Positions 32,269-40,250 of a stretch of DNA of 41,465 nucleotides are shown here, piece by piece. Position 1 is the first letter of the stretch. Every line of letters starts with the position of its first letter. The stretch spans positions 1 to 41,465 of the forward strand of contig JACAEG010000116.1 in the NCBI GenBank assembly GCA_013388965.1, written 5' to 3'. This DNA comes from Pseudorhodoplanes sp. GTDB lineage: Bacteria; Pseudomonadota; Alphaproteobacteria; Rhizobiales; Xanthobacteraceae. The notes under the pieces were generated by a model. It did not search any database and was not told where the DNA came from. It worked only from the letters and a program-made list of their open reading frames with translations. The translations under genes and the position numbers were made by a program.

Positions 32269-33243
32269 ATGAAGCATGTATCCCTTGCACTCGCCGCTGC
32301 GTCCGTGCTGCTGGCGATCGATTCCGCGCAGGCGCAGGAGACGATCAGGGTCGGCTGGACCATCCCGGCCGAGGAATCCAAATACTGGATGATGCGCCGG
32401 CCGCAGGAATTCCCCGACCTCGGCAAGAAATACAAGATCGAGTGGTCGCAATTCCAGGGCACGTCGCCGATGGCGCAGGCGCTGGCGGCAGGCGCGCTCG
32501 ATTGCGCCACGCAGGGCGTGCTCCCGATCGGCCAGGGCATGGTGAACAACAGCTATCAGGTCTATGTGGTCGCCCAGCATGTCGGCGAGCGTCCGGGAAG
32601 CTTCTCGGTCTATTGGGCGGTGAAGGACGACAGCCCGATCAAGACGGTGGCCGATCTGAAGGGCAAGACGGTCGGCATCAGCGTGATCGGCGGCGGCACG
32701 CAAGGGCCGTTCGATCTCATGCTGAAGAAGAACGGCGTCGATCCGTCCAAAGACATCAAGCTGGTGGAGGTCGGCTTCTCGCTGTCGGAGGACGCGCTTC
32801 GCTCGGGTCGTGTCGATGCGGTCAACATGAACCAGCCCTTTGCCGCGCGCGCGGAGGCCAAGGGCGGCGTGCGCAAGCTGTTCGCATTGTCGGAAGCCGT
32901 GCCGAACATCGTCCATATCGTCGAAGCCTGCCGCAAGGATTTCGTCGACAAGAATCCCGAACTGGTGAAGGCCTATGTGCGCGATCTGACGCTCGGCATG
33001 AAGAAGGCGACATCCAATCGCGCCGAGACACTCAAGGTCGTGAACGAGGTTCTCAAGGCGCCGGTCGAGGTGCTGGACACCTATCTGCTCAAGCCGAACG
33101 ACTTCGCGCGCGAGCCCGGCGCGGCGCCGAACTTTGCCGGCATTCAGGCCATGTTCGATACCTATGCCGAGACGGGCTTGCTCGGCAAGAAGCTCGACGC
33201 CTCCACACTCAAGCACCCGACGATCGTCGCGCCGATGGAATAG
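32269..33243 (+). CDS. ABC transporter binding protein (NrtA/SsuA/TauA type)
   Basis: A 324-residue periplasmic protein. The signal peptide ends SAQAQ. The mature protein starts ETIRVGWTIPAEESKYWM and has the family features GTSPMAQALAAGALDCATQG, the LKGKTVGISVIGGGTQG hinge, and GRVDAVNMNQPFAA. Homologues bind sulfonates, nitrate, thiamine precursors or aromatic carboxylates. The ligand is not apparent. AGGAG lies 6 bases before the ATG. The ATPase and two permease genes follow at once. Confidence 0.92.
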   Translation: MKHVSLALAAASVLLAIDSAQAQETIRVGWTIPAEESKYWMMRRPQEFPDLGKKYKIEWSQFQGTSPMAQALAAGALDCATQGVLPIGQGMVNNSYQVYVVAQHVGERPGSFSVYWAVKDDSPIKTVADLKGKTVGISVIGGGTQGPFDLMLKKNGVDPSKDIKLVEVGFSLSEDALRSGRVDAVNMNQPFAARAEAKGGVRKLFALSEAVPNIVHIVEACRKDFVDKNPELVKAYVRDLTLGMKKATSNRAETLKVVNEVLKAPVEVLDTYLLKPNDFAREPGAAPNFAGIQAMFDTYAETGLLGKKLDASTLKHPTIVAPME

Positions 33244-33254
33244 GCCGGAGGCTC

Positions 33255-34049
33255 GTGGCTGACAGCAATCCCGTGATCGATATCGAAAGTCTGTCGAAGA
33301 CATTCGGAACCCGGCGCGGAACGTCTCATCTCGCCATCGCCGACATCTCCTTGAAGGTCGGCGATGGCGAATTCGTCTCGATCCTGGGGCCATCGGGCTG
33401 CGGGAAGTCGACCCTTCTCTATATTGTCGGCGGGTTCGAGGCGCCGTCGACGGGTGCCGTGCTGGTCGACGGCAAGCCGGTCGCAGGTCCCGGGCCCGAT
33501 CGCGGCCCCGTCTTTCAGGAATTTGCGCTGTTTCCCTGGAAGACCGTGCTCGGCAATGTGATGTATGGCCTGCTGGAGCAGGGCGTGGATCGCGGACAGG
33601 CGACCGATCGCGCACGCGAATTGCTGGCGATGGTGCATTTGTCGGCCTACGGGAATTTCTACCCGAAGGAATTGTCGGGCGGCATGAAGCAGCGCGTCGC
33701 GATTGCGCGCACGCTGGCCTATCGTCCAAAAATCCTTCTGATGGACGAGCCCTTCGGGGCGCTCGATGCGCATACGCGCACGCGGCTTCAGAATGACCTG
33801 CTCGACATCTGGGAGCGCGACCGCAAGACGGTGATGTTCGTCACCCATAGTGTCGAGGAGGCGGTCTTTCTGTCCGATCGCGTCGCGGTGATGACGCGAT
33901 CGCCCGGCCGCATCAAGGAAATCATCCCGATCGATCTGCCGCGCCCGCGCAAGCGCGCCGAATTGCTGGTGAACCGCCGCTATCAGGACTATGTCGTCGA
34001 GATTGAACGCTTGATGGAACTTCCGCCGGAGGAGGCGCAGGCGTCGTGA
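33255..34049 (+). CDS. ABC transporter ATPase (NrtD/SsuB/TauB type)
   Basis: A 264-residue ATPase. Walker A GPSGCGKST (45-53), Q loop VFQEFALFPWKT, signature LSGGMKQR, Walker B ILLMDEPFGALD and H loop VTHSVEEA are intact, as usual for this nitrate/sulfonate/taurine group. The start is a GTG at 33255 preceded by GGAGG three bases away. The ORF track entry from 32442 runs through the binding-protein gene in another frame and is not the real start. It overlaps the first permease by 4 bp (GTGA). Confidence 0.94.
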   Translation: MADSNPVIDIESLSKTFGTRRGTSHLAIADISLKVGDGEFVSILGPSGCGKSTLLYIVGGFEAPSTGAVLVDGKPVAGPGPDRGPVFQEFALFPWKTVLGNVMYGLLEQGVDRGQATDRARELLAMVHLSAYGNFYPKELSGGMKQRVAIARTLAYRPKILLMDEPFGALDAHTRTRLQNDLLDIWERDRKTVMFVTHSVEEAVFLSDRVAVMTRSPGRIKEIIPIDLPRPRKRAELLVNRRYQDYVVEIERLMELPPEEAQAS

Positions 34050-34828
34050 AGCGCATCGCCGACATTCCGGGATTCCCGCCGCTGATGGCCTGCATCGGGC
34101 TTCTCGTGTTCTGGGATCTCGTCGCGCGCTATCTGGCGATCAGCGGATTGCCGCCGGCCTGGGATGCGCTGAAGGAAGTGCCCGTCATTCTCGCCGATCC
34201 GGAGCAGTTGCTGAACATCCTCTCGTCGATCAGGCGCATGGTCATAGGGTTCTTTGCCGCGCTCGTCTTTGCGATTCCGGTCGGTCTGCTGATGGGACGC
34301 AGCCGCGCGGTCGCTGCCTTCTTCAATCCGCTGCTGATGACGATCTATCCCGTCCCGAAGGCAGCCCTGATGCCGATCATCATGCTATGGCTCGGCGTCG
34401 GCGACGTCTCGAAAATCCTCGTGATCTTTCTCGGCGTCTCGCTCCCGGTGATCTATCACAGCTACCAGGGCGCCCGGGCGGTCGAGCAGAAGATGTTGTG
34501 GTCTGCCGCCGCGATGGGCATGGGCGCGCCGGCGCGGCTTCTGCGCATTGTGCTTCCGGCGGCGCTGCCGGAAATCATGGTTGGCTGCCGCACCGGGCTC
34601 GTCCTTGCATTGATCACGATGGTGACGAGCGAGATGATCGCGCGGCAGAGCGGCGTCGGCAACATCCTGTTCAATTCCCTCGACCTCGCGCAATACGGGC
34701 TCGTCTATGCCACCATCCTGATCATCGGCGTCATGGGTTTCGTGCTCGATGTGCTGTTCGAGAAGCTGCGTGAAGCTGTCGCCGGATGGGCGCAACCCGT
34801 GCACCAGATTGCCGTAGGTTCGGCATGA
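34046..34828 (+). CDS. ABC transporter permease 1 (NrtB/SsuC/TauC type)
   Basis: A 260-residue BPD_transp_1 permease with about six helices. The EAA-loop region reads QKMLWSAAAMGMGAPARLLRIVLPAALPEIMVG. It starts at GTG 34046 overlapping the ATPase stop and its own stop overlaps the next permease (ATGA). Having two permeases is notable, since most family members use one as a homodimer. Confidence 0.93.
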   Translation: MKRIADIPGFPPLMACIGLLVFWDLVARYLAISGLPPAWDALKEVPVILADPEQLLNILSSIRRMVIGFFAALVFAIPVGLLMGRSRAVAAFFNPLLMTIYPVPKAALMPIIMLWLGVGDVSKILVIFLGVSLPVIYHSYQGARAVEQKMLWSAAAMGMGAPARLLRIVLPAALPEIMVGCRTGLVLALITMVTSEMIARQSGVGNILFNSLDLAQYGLVYATILIIGVMGFVLDVLFEKLREAVAGWAQPVHQIAVGSA

Positions 34829-35595
34829 CCTGGACGCGACGCGCAGGCGAACTCGCGGTCGGGCTCCTTCCGATCGTCCTGCTGCTGGGGCTCTGGCAGG
34901 GGCTCGTTTTCCTCAAATACGCGCCGCCCACGCTACTGCCGGGACCGGTCACCGTGTTCTCACGCTTCTTCTCGCTGCTCGGCGACCCGCAATTCCTCCA
35001 GCATGGCGCGACCACGTCATTCCGGCTGTTCAGCGGCTTCGCCCTCGCGGTGGCGGTCGGGGTGGGCCTTGGCATTCTCGCCGTGGGCAATCGGGTCGTG
35101 GCCGCCATCCTGCGGCCCCTCATTCGCGTGCTCGCGCCCGTGCCCAAGATCGCGCTCTATCCTGCCTTCATCCTGACGCTCGGTTTCGACCACTCCTCCA
35201 AGATCGCGCTCGTTTTCGTTGACGCGGTGTTTCCCATTCTGCTTGCGACCTATCAGGGGGCGCTTTCGGTCGAGCCGAAGCTGGTCTGGTCGGCGCGCGC
35301 GGCGGGGGTCTCGCAGACCCGCGCGCTTTTCACCATTGTGCTGATGGCGGCCCTGCCGTCGATCCTGACCGGTTGCCGCATCGGCCTTGTCATCGCATGC
35401 ATCGTCGTGTTTCTGTCCGAAATGATTAACTCGACGGACGGACTCGGGTATCTGCTCGTGCGCGCCGCCCGCAACTTCCAGACCGTGGACATGTTCGTGC
35501 CGATCATCTCGATTTCGATCCTCGGGCTGATCCTCAACGCCGCTTTCAATGCGCTGCGGGCGCGGCTCCTCGTGGGCTATCCGGAGGACAATTGA
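34825..35595 (+). CDS. ABC transporter permease 2 (NrtB/SsuC/TauC type)
   Basis: A 256-residue paralogue of permease 1 with the same layout: six helices and the coupling segment EPKLVWSARAAGVSQTRALFTIVLMAALPSILTG. The pair is expected to form a heterodimeric channel. The ATG at 34825 follows the ATGA overlap, and the extension in the ORF track is discarded. Its stop forms TGATG with the NicX-like gene. Confidence 0.93.
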   Translation: MTWTRRAGELAVGLLPIVLLLGLWQGLVFLKYAPPTLLPGPVTVFSRFFSLLGDPQFLQHGATTSFRLFSGFALAVAVGVGLGILAVGNRVVAAILRPLIRVLAPVPKIALYPAFILTLGFDHSSKIALVFVDAVFPILLATYQGALSVEPKLVWSARAAGVSQTRALFTIVLMAALPSILTGCRIGLVIACIVVFLSEMINSTDGLGYLLVRAARNFQTVDMFVPIISISILGLILNAAFNALRARLLVGYPEDN

Positions 35596-36641
35596 TGCTG
35601 GCCGACCGCATCGAGGGCAAGTGGATCGACGCCTTCTGCGAGGTCTTCGAGCGCTGCGCCGTCAAGCCGGGCGATACGGCTGCGATCCTGTCCGAGACGC
35701 AATCGCGCGCGCTCAATGTCCAGCTTGCGGAGTTGGCGCTGCTGCGGCTGAGGGCGAAACCCTTTCACATCGTCGTGCCGACGCCGCGCAATCCCTTTTC
35801 GGTGCCGGTGCGCTCGACCGGCGCCTCCACCGCGATCGGCAAGCTCGGGCCGGTCGTGTCCGCGCTCGGACAGGCCGGCTTTGTCGTGGATTGCACGCTG
35901 GAAGGCCTGATGCACGCGCCGGAGACGCCGGATATCCTGAAGGCGGGCGCGCGCATCCAGGTCATCTCCAACGAGCATCCGGAGGCGCTCGAGCGCATGC
36001 GCCCCGACTCTGAACTGGAGAAGAAAGTCCGCGCGGCGGCGAAGATGCTGCGCGGCGTGAAGACCATGACGGTGAAGTCCGACGCCGGCACCGATCTGAA
36101 AGTGAATATGGAGGGCGCTGTCACCGTCGGAATCTGGGGCTGGACGGAAAAGCCCGGCACGCTGGCGCACTGGCCGGGCGGAATCGTCGTCAGCTTCCCC
36201 AAGAGCGGCACCGTCGACGGCACGCTCGTGCTCGACCGCGGCGACGTGAACCTGACCTTCAAGCGCTATCTGGAGGCGCCGATCCGCCTCACGCTCGAGA
36301 AGGACTATGTCACCGACATTATCGGCGAAAGCGCGGATGCCGAGATGATGCGCCGCTATCTTGCCGCCTGGGACGAGCGCGAAGCCTATGCCGTGTCGCA
36401 TGTCGGCTTCGGGATGAACGCCAATGCGCGCTACGAGGCGCTGACCATGTACGACCAGCGCGACACCAACGGCACGGAAATCCGCGCGGTGGCCGGCAAT
36501 TTCCTGTTCTCCACCGGCGCCAACGAATTCGCCGGCCGCTACACAGCGGGGCATTTCGACATTCCGGTATTCAGGACCACGATCGCGGTCGATGGCACGG
36601 TGGTGGTGCGCGACGGCCAGTTGCAGGATGTGTTCGGGTGA
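35595..36641 (+). CDS. NicX-like Fe(II) ring-cleavage dioxygenase (M29 peptidase-like fold)
   Basis: A 348-residue cytosolic protein. It belongs to the group annotated as leucyl aminopeptidase/M29 or as 2,5-dihydroxypyridine 5,6-dioxygenase (NicX). His269 (SHVGFG), His320 and Asp322 (AGHFDIP) match, in type and spacing, the His265/His318/Asp320 iron triad that I recall for Pseudomonas NicX. The product of NicX is N-formylmaleamate. The gene is coupled to the permease by TGATG with GGAGGA upstream, so the importer probably brings in its substrate or a precursor. A peptidase role cannot be excluded without testing, as the family is poorly characterised. Confidence 0.75.
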   Translation: MLADRIEGKWIDAFCEVFERCAVKPGDTAAILSETQSRALNVQLAELALLRLRAKPFHIVVPTPRNPFSVPVRSTGASTAIGKLGPVVSALGQAGFVVDCTLEGLMHAPETPDILKAGARIQVISNEHPEALERMRPDSELEKKVRAAAKMLRGVKTMTVKSDAGTDLKVNMEGAVTVGIWGWTEKPGTLAHWPGGIVVSFPKSGTVDGTLVLDRGDVNLTFKRYLEAPIRLTLEKDYVTDIIGESADAEMMRRYLAAWDEREAYAVSHVGFGMNANARYEALTMYDQRDTNGTEIRAVAGNFLFSTGANEFAGRYTAGHFDIPVFRTTIAVDGTVVVRDGQLQDVFG

Positions 36642-36677
36642 CGACCCTTACCTTTCAGAGGGACGGCACTCACGACG

Positions 36678-37655
36678 CTACAGCACCGGCCTCCTTGCCA
36701 GCCCCAATTGTCCCAGCATGTCCACGAACGCCTTCAGCTTTTCGCGGCGATGCGCGTCGAGGTCGATATTCTTGTAGTCGAGGAAGCCCGAGCCGCTCTT
36801 GAAGCCGAGCTTGCCTTCGCGCATATGCCGCTCGACGATGTCCGGGGCGGCATAGCGGTCGCTGTCCAGCGCCTTGGTCAGGTACCGGCTGGCATAATAG
36901 AGAATGTCGTTGCCGCCCCAGTCGATGAATTCCAGCATGCCGAGCACGGCAAAGCGGAATCCGAAGCCGTACTTGATCGCCTTGTCGAGGTCTTCGGCAC
37001 TTGCCACGCCTTCCTCGACCATGCGTGCAGCCTCGTTCATCGCGAGCGCCTGGATGCGCGGCACGATGAAGCCGGGGCGCGCCGCACACACGACCGGCAC
37101 CTTGCCGACGCCTTCCAGCAGGGTTTTCAGCTTCGCGGTGACGGCGGGATCGGTCTTCGCCCCCGGCGAGACTTCGACCAGCGGCACGAGAAAGGCTGGA
37201 TTGAGCCAGTGCGCGTTGAGGAAGCGTTCCGGCCCTTCGACGGCGCCGGACAGATCGTCGACGAGGATGGTCGACGTGGTCGATGCGATGATCGGGTCCG
37301 GTCCCGCAAGCTTCGAACATTCAGCGAGCGCATCGCGCTTGAGATCGAGCACTTCCGGCACGCCCTCGAAGATCACCGCGGCGGAGGAGAGGGCGGTTTT
37401 CGCATCCGCCTGCGGCACGACGGCGACGCGCTGCATCAGCGTGTCGACCCCGGTCGCATCGAACAGGCCGAAGCTTGCAAGGGTCGCGAGCGTGCTGCGG
37501 ATTTCGGCAAGCGCCTCGCCTTTCAGCCTGTCGAAATCCGCCTGTGCGCGCGGCTTGAAATCCACCAGCGCGACGTTGTGTCCGGCATAGGCGAACACGA
37601 CCGCAATGCCGCGCCCCATGCGGCCGGCGCCGAGACAGGCGATGGGTTCGCTCAT
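36678..37655 (-). CDS. 3-hydroxyacyl-CoA dehydrogenase family protein
   Basis: A 325-residue NAD-dependent dehydrogenase. The Rossmann start is CLGAGRMGRGIAVVFAYAG, with IFEGVPEVLDLK and ASTTSTILVDDLS in the first domain and the catalytic His in NAHWLNPAFLVPLVEV. The C-terminal helical domain includes AIKYGFGFRFAVLGMLEFIDWGG. Related enzymes oxidise 3-hydroxybutyryl-CoA or L-gulonate/carnitine-type substrates, so the substrate need not be a CoA thioester. It is the last gene of the minus-strand operon and converges on the NicX-like gene with 36 bp between. Confidence 0.9.
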   Translation of the reverse strand: MSEPIACLGAGRMGRGIAVVFAYAGHNVALVDFKPRAQADFDRLKGEALAEIRSTLATLASFGLFDATGVDTLMQRVAVVPQADAKTALSSAAVIFEGVPEVLDLKRDALAECSKLAGPDPIIASTTSTILVDDLSGAVEGPERFLNAHWLNPAFLVPLVEVSPGAKTDPAVTAKLKTLLEGVGKVPVVCAARPGFIVPRIQALAMNEAARMVEEGVASAEDLDKAIKYGFGFRFAVLGMLEFIDWGGNDILYYASRYLTKALDSDRYAAPDIVERHMREGKLGFKSGSGFLDYKNIDLDAHRREKLKAFVDMLGQLGLARRPVL

Positions 37656-38743
37656 TGAAGTCCTTCCGCCAGCAGCCTCTGCAATCCTGCCTTGTCGTAT
37701 TGACCGAGCCCCATGCCTTTCAGCGTGCGTCCCGTTCGCATGAAATCCTGCCCGCAGATCGCGCCGCCGATGGAGAGAAAGGCGCGCATCAGCGGGGTGG
37801 CGACGCCCGCGAGTTCACCGACGGAGACGAAGAAGGACAGCCCGATGCGCGTATCCTCCAGCATGTAGCGATGCCGGGTCAGCACGATATGCTCGCGCCA
37901 GTCGCCGGAATCGGTGAGCTTGTCGTGCGAGCCGCGGCCGTACATCCACTCCTCGCCTTCCTTGGCGTAATGGTCGGCGAGCGGAAAGTGGGGCGCGCCA
38001 TAGCCCAGCGCCTGCCGAATCGCGATGCGCTCCGCGTCGAGTGCGTCGGTGACACGGCGCACGCTGGCCTGCGTGCCTTCCTTGTGAATGTCCCAGCGGT
38101 CGAAATGCTCCAGCGGTGCGGCATTCATGGTGATGAGCGGCGGATGGATGATCGGCCCCGCGTTCATCAGTGCGCCGGAGAGCGCGTCGCCGCAATCCTC
38201 GATCGCACCGGGGAAGGCCTGGCCGATGGCGTCGAGCGCATGCGCCTTGCGGATGAGCGGAAAGACGCCGGTCGGCAGTCTCTTGGCGCGGATCGTGATT
38301 GCGACCTCGAACGGCCCGTGCTTGCGCGTGAGCCAGGGCAGCGTGCCGGTCTCGGCATAGGCCACATCCGCCCGGTTTCCGGCATCGCGCGCGGCTTGCG
38401 CGAAAATCACGGTGCCGAAGGTGCCGGGCGGCAGGAACACGACCTGTCCGTCGGCCAGATGCGGCGCGAGCGCGTTCGCGATATCCTGCTGCGCGGTCGC
38501 CGGCGCGGGGCAGAGGATCAGCTCCGCATCCTTCACAGCCGCGGCGATGTCGTCGGTCACGAGCGCGAGCTTCGCCTCGTGCCGACCCCTGAAATCCTTC
38601 ACCAGAATCGTGCCGCCATTGGCGCGATGCGCGGCGACCGCGTCCCTGTCGCGCCGCCACAGTCGCACGTCATGGCCTGCAAGCGCGAAATCGCCCGCCG
38701 CGGCGAAGGACCCGTTGCCGCCTCCCAGAACCGCAATGCGCAT
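37652..38743 (-). CDS. NAD(P)-dependent octopine/nopaline dehydrogenase-like protein
   Basis: A 363-residue Rossmann protein. The N-terminus MRIAVLGGGNGSFAAAGDFALAGHDVRLWRR binds the dinucleotide, and the C-terminal helical domain (about 185 onward) is of opine-dehydrogenase type, with the active-site region NAGPIIHPPLITMNA. Opine dehydrogenases reductively join amino acids to keto acids or run in reverse, but many relatives are unassigned. The ATG at 38743 follows the ligase stop by one base; the ORF extension to 38791 lies inside the ligase. Its stop overlaps the next start by 4 bp. Confidence 0.88.
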   Translation of the reverse strand: MRIAVLGGGNGSFAAAGDFALAGHDVRLWRRDRDAVAAHRANGGTILVKDFRGRHEAKLALVTDDIAAAVKDAELILCPAPATAQQDIANALAPHLADGQVVFLPPGTFGTVIFAQAARDAGNRADVAYAETGTLPWLTRKHGPFEVAITIRAKRLPTGVFPLIRKAHALDAIGQAFPGAIEDCGDALSGALMNAGPIIHPPLITMNAAPLEHFDRWDIHKEGTQASVRRVTDALDAERIAIRQALGYGAPHFPLADHYAKEGEEWMYGRGSHDKLTDSGDWREHIVLTRHRYMLEDTRIGLSFFVSVGELAGVATPLMRAFLSIGGAICGQDFMRTGRTLKGMGLGQYDKAGLQRLLAEGLQ

Positions 38744-38744
38744 G

Positions 38745-40250
38745 TTAGTTCCGCTCCCGCAGCACGAAATGCTGCACCTTGCCGAGCGCATTGCGCGGCA
38801 GCGCCTCCACGAACACGATCTCGCGCGGCACCTTGAAGCGCGCGAGCTGGCTTGCGACGTATGCCTTGATTGCCTCCGCGTCGGCCTCCGCGCGCCTGAC
38901 GCAATAGGCGACCGGCACCTCCTGCCATTTCGGATCGGGCCGGCCGATCACGGCCGCTTCCGCGACGGCCGGATGTTCGAGAAGCACGCGCTCGACCTCG
39001 GCCGGATAGATGTTCTCGCCGCCGGAAATGATCATGTTCTTCTTGCGGTCATGCACGTAGAAATAGCCATCCTCGTCCCGAGCACCGATATCCCCGGTGT
39101 GATACCAGCCCTCCTTCAGCGCCTCGCGCGTCGCCGCCTCGTTGCCCCAGTATTCGAAGAACACGTTGGGCCCGCGCACCAGGATTTCGCCCGCGACGGA
39201 GGGCGGCACGTCGCGGCCTTGATCGTCCACGATCCGCGCCTCGCAATAGAGGCCGGGCAACCCCGTCGACTCCTTGCGGGAAAGATCGCCGCCGAGCCGC
39301 GTATAGATCGACACCGGGCAGGTCTCGGTCGAGCCATATACCTGCAGCACGGGGACGCCGCGCTTCTCGACGGCCTCGATCAGCGGCACGGGCACCTGGG
39401 TCGAGCCGGTCGCGATCGCGCGCAGGCTGGACAGATCGGTGGCGGCGAAGTGCGGATGGGCGATCACCGCCTGGATGGTCGCAGGCACCAGCACCGTGAG
39501 CGTGGGCCTGTCTCTGGCGATTGCGGCCAGCGTCTCGTCGGGCGCAAAGCGCGGATGCAGCGTCACCGTTGCGCCGAGCTGCAGCGCAGGCGTGGTCTGG
39601 ATGTTGAGCCCGCCCACATGGAACAGCGGCAGCACCGTCAGCACATGATCCTCCGCCGTCATCCCGTGCATGTGCTGGCTCATCGCGGCGTTCCACATCA
39701 GCGCGTCCTGCCGCAGCACCGCGCCCTTCGGCCGGCCCGTGGTGCCGGAGGTATAGACGATGAGGAGCGGGGAGGAGGCATCGACATGCGGATTATGCGA
39801 GTCGCCGGTGCCTCCCGCGAGCAGGGCGTCGAAAGTCGCACCGCCCTCGGGCGCGAAATCGAGGCCGACAATGCGCGTGTCGGGCAGCGCAGCCTTCAGC
39901 GGTTCAAGAACCGCCTTGAACTCGGACTCCACGACCAGGGCCTTTGCCGACGAGTCGGCGAGAATGAATGTCTGCTCGGGCACCGCGAGCCGCCAGTTCA
40001 GCGGCACCAGCATCGCGCCGAGTCGCGCGCAGGCATAGAGCAGCACGAGATAGTCGGGATGGTTGAGCGCGAGAATCGCGACCCGGTCGCCGCGCCCGAT
40101 GCCGAGACGCGATTTCAGCGCGCGCGCGGCGGCCTCGATACGCGCGGCAAGGCCGGCATAGGTGAGGGTCTGCCCCTGGAAGCGGATCGCCGGCTTATGC
40201 GGCGTGAAGGCCGCGTTGCGATCGATCAGATCGGAGAGGTTCAAAGTCAC
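38745..40250 (-). CDS. AMP-forming acyl-CoA ligase
   Basis: A 501-residue ANL-superfamily ligase. YTSGTTGRPKG (166-176) is the P-loop, YGSTETCP is the A5 motif, GWYHTGDIG and the hinge DRKKNMIISGGENIYPAEVE follow, and the catalytic lysine is in PRNALGKVQHF. It activates a carboxylic acid to acyl-AMP and then acyl-CoA. The acid is unknown; the size fits short- or medium-chain and aromatic acid ligases. Translation starts at GTG 40250, which overlaps the acyl-CoA dehydrogenase stop by 4 bp (GTGA). Confidence 0.94.
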   Translation of the reverse strand: MTLNLSDLIDRNAAFTPHKPAIRFQGQTLTYAGLAARIEAAARALKSRLGIGRGDRVAILALNHPDYLVLLYACARLGAMLVPLNWRLAVPEQTFILADSSAKALVVESEFKAVLEPLKAALPDTRIVGLDFAPEGGATFDALLAGGTGDSHNPHVDASSPLLIVYTSGTTGRPKGAVLRQDALMWNAAMSQHMHGMTAEDHVLTVLPLFHVGGLNIQTTPALQLGATVTLHPRFAPDETLAAIARDRPTLTVLVPATIQAVIAHPHFAATDLSSLRAIATGSTQVPVPLIEAVEKRGVPVLQVYGSTETCPVSIYTRLGGDLSRKESTGLPGLYCEARIVDDQGRDVPPSVAGEILVRGPNVFFEYWGNEAATREALKEGWYHTGDIGARDEDGYFYVHDRKKNMIISGGENIYPAEVERVLLEHPAVAEAAVIGRPDPKWQEVPVAYCVRRAEADAEAIKAYVASQLARFKVPREIVFVEALPRNALGKVQHFVLRERN

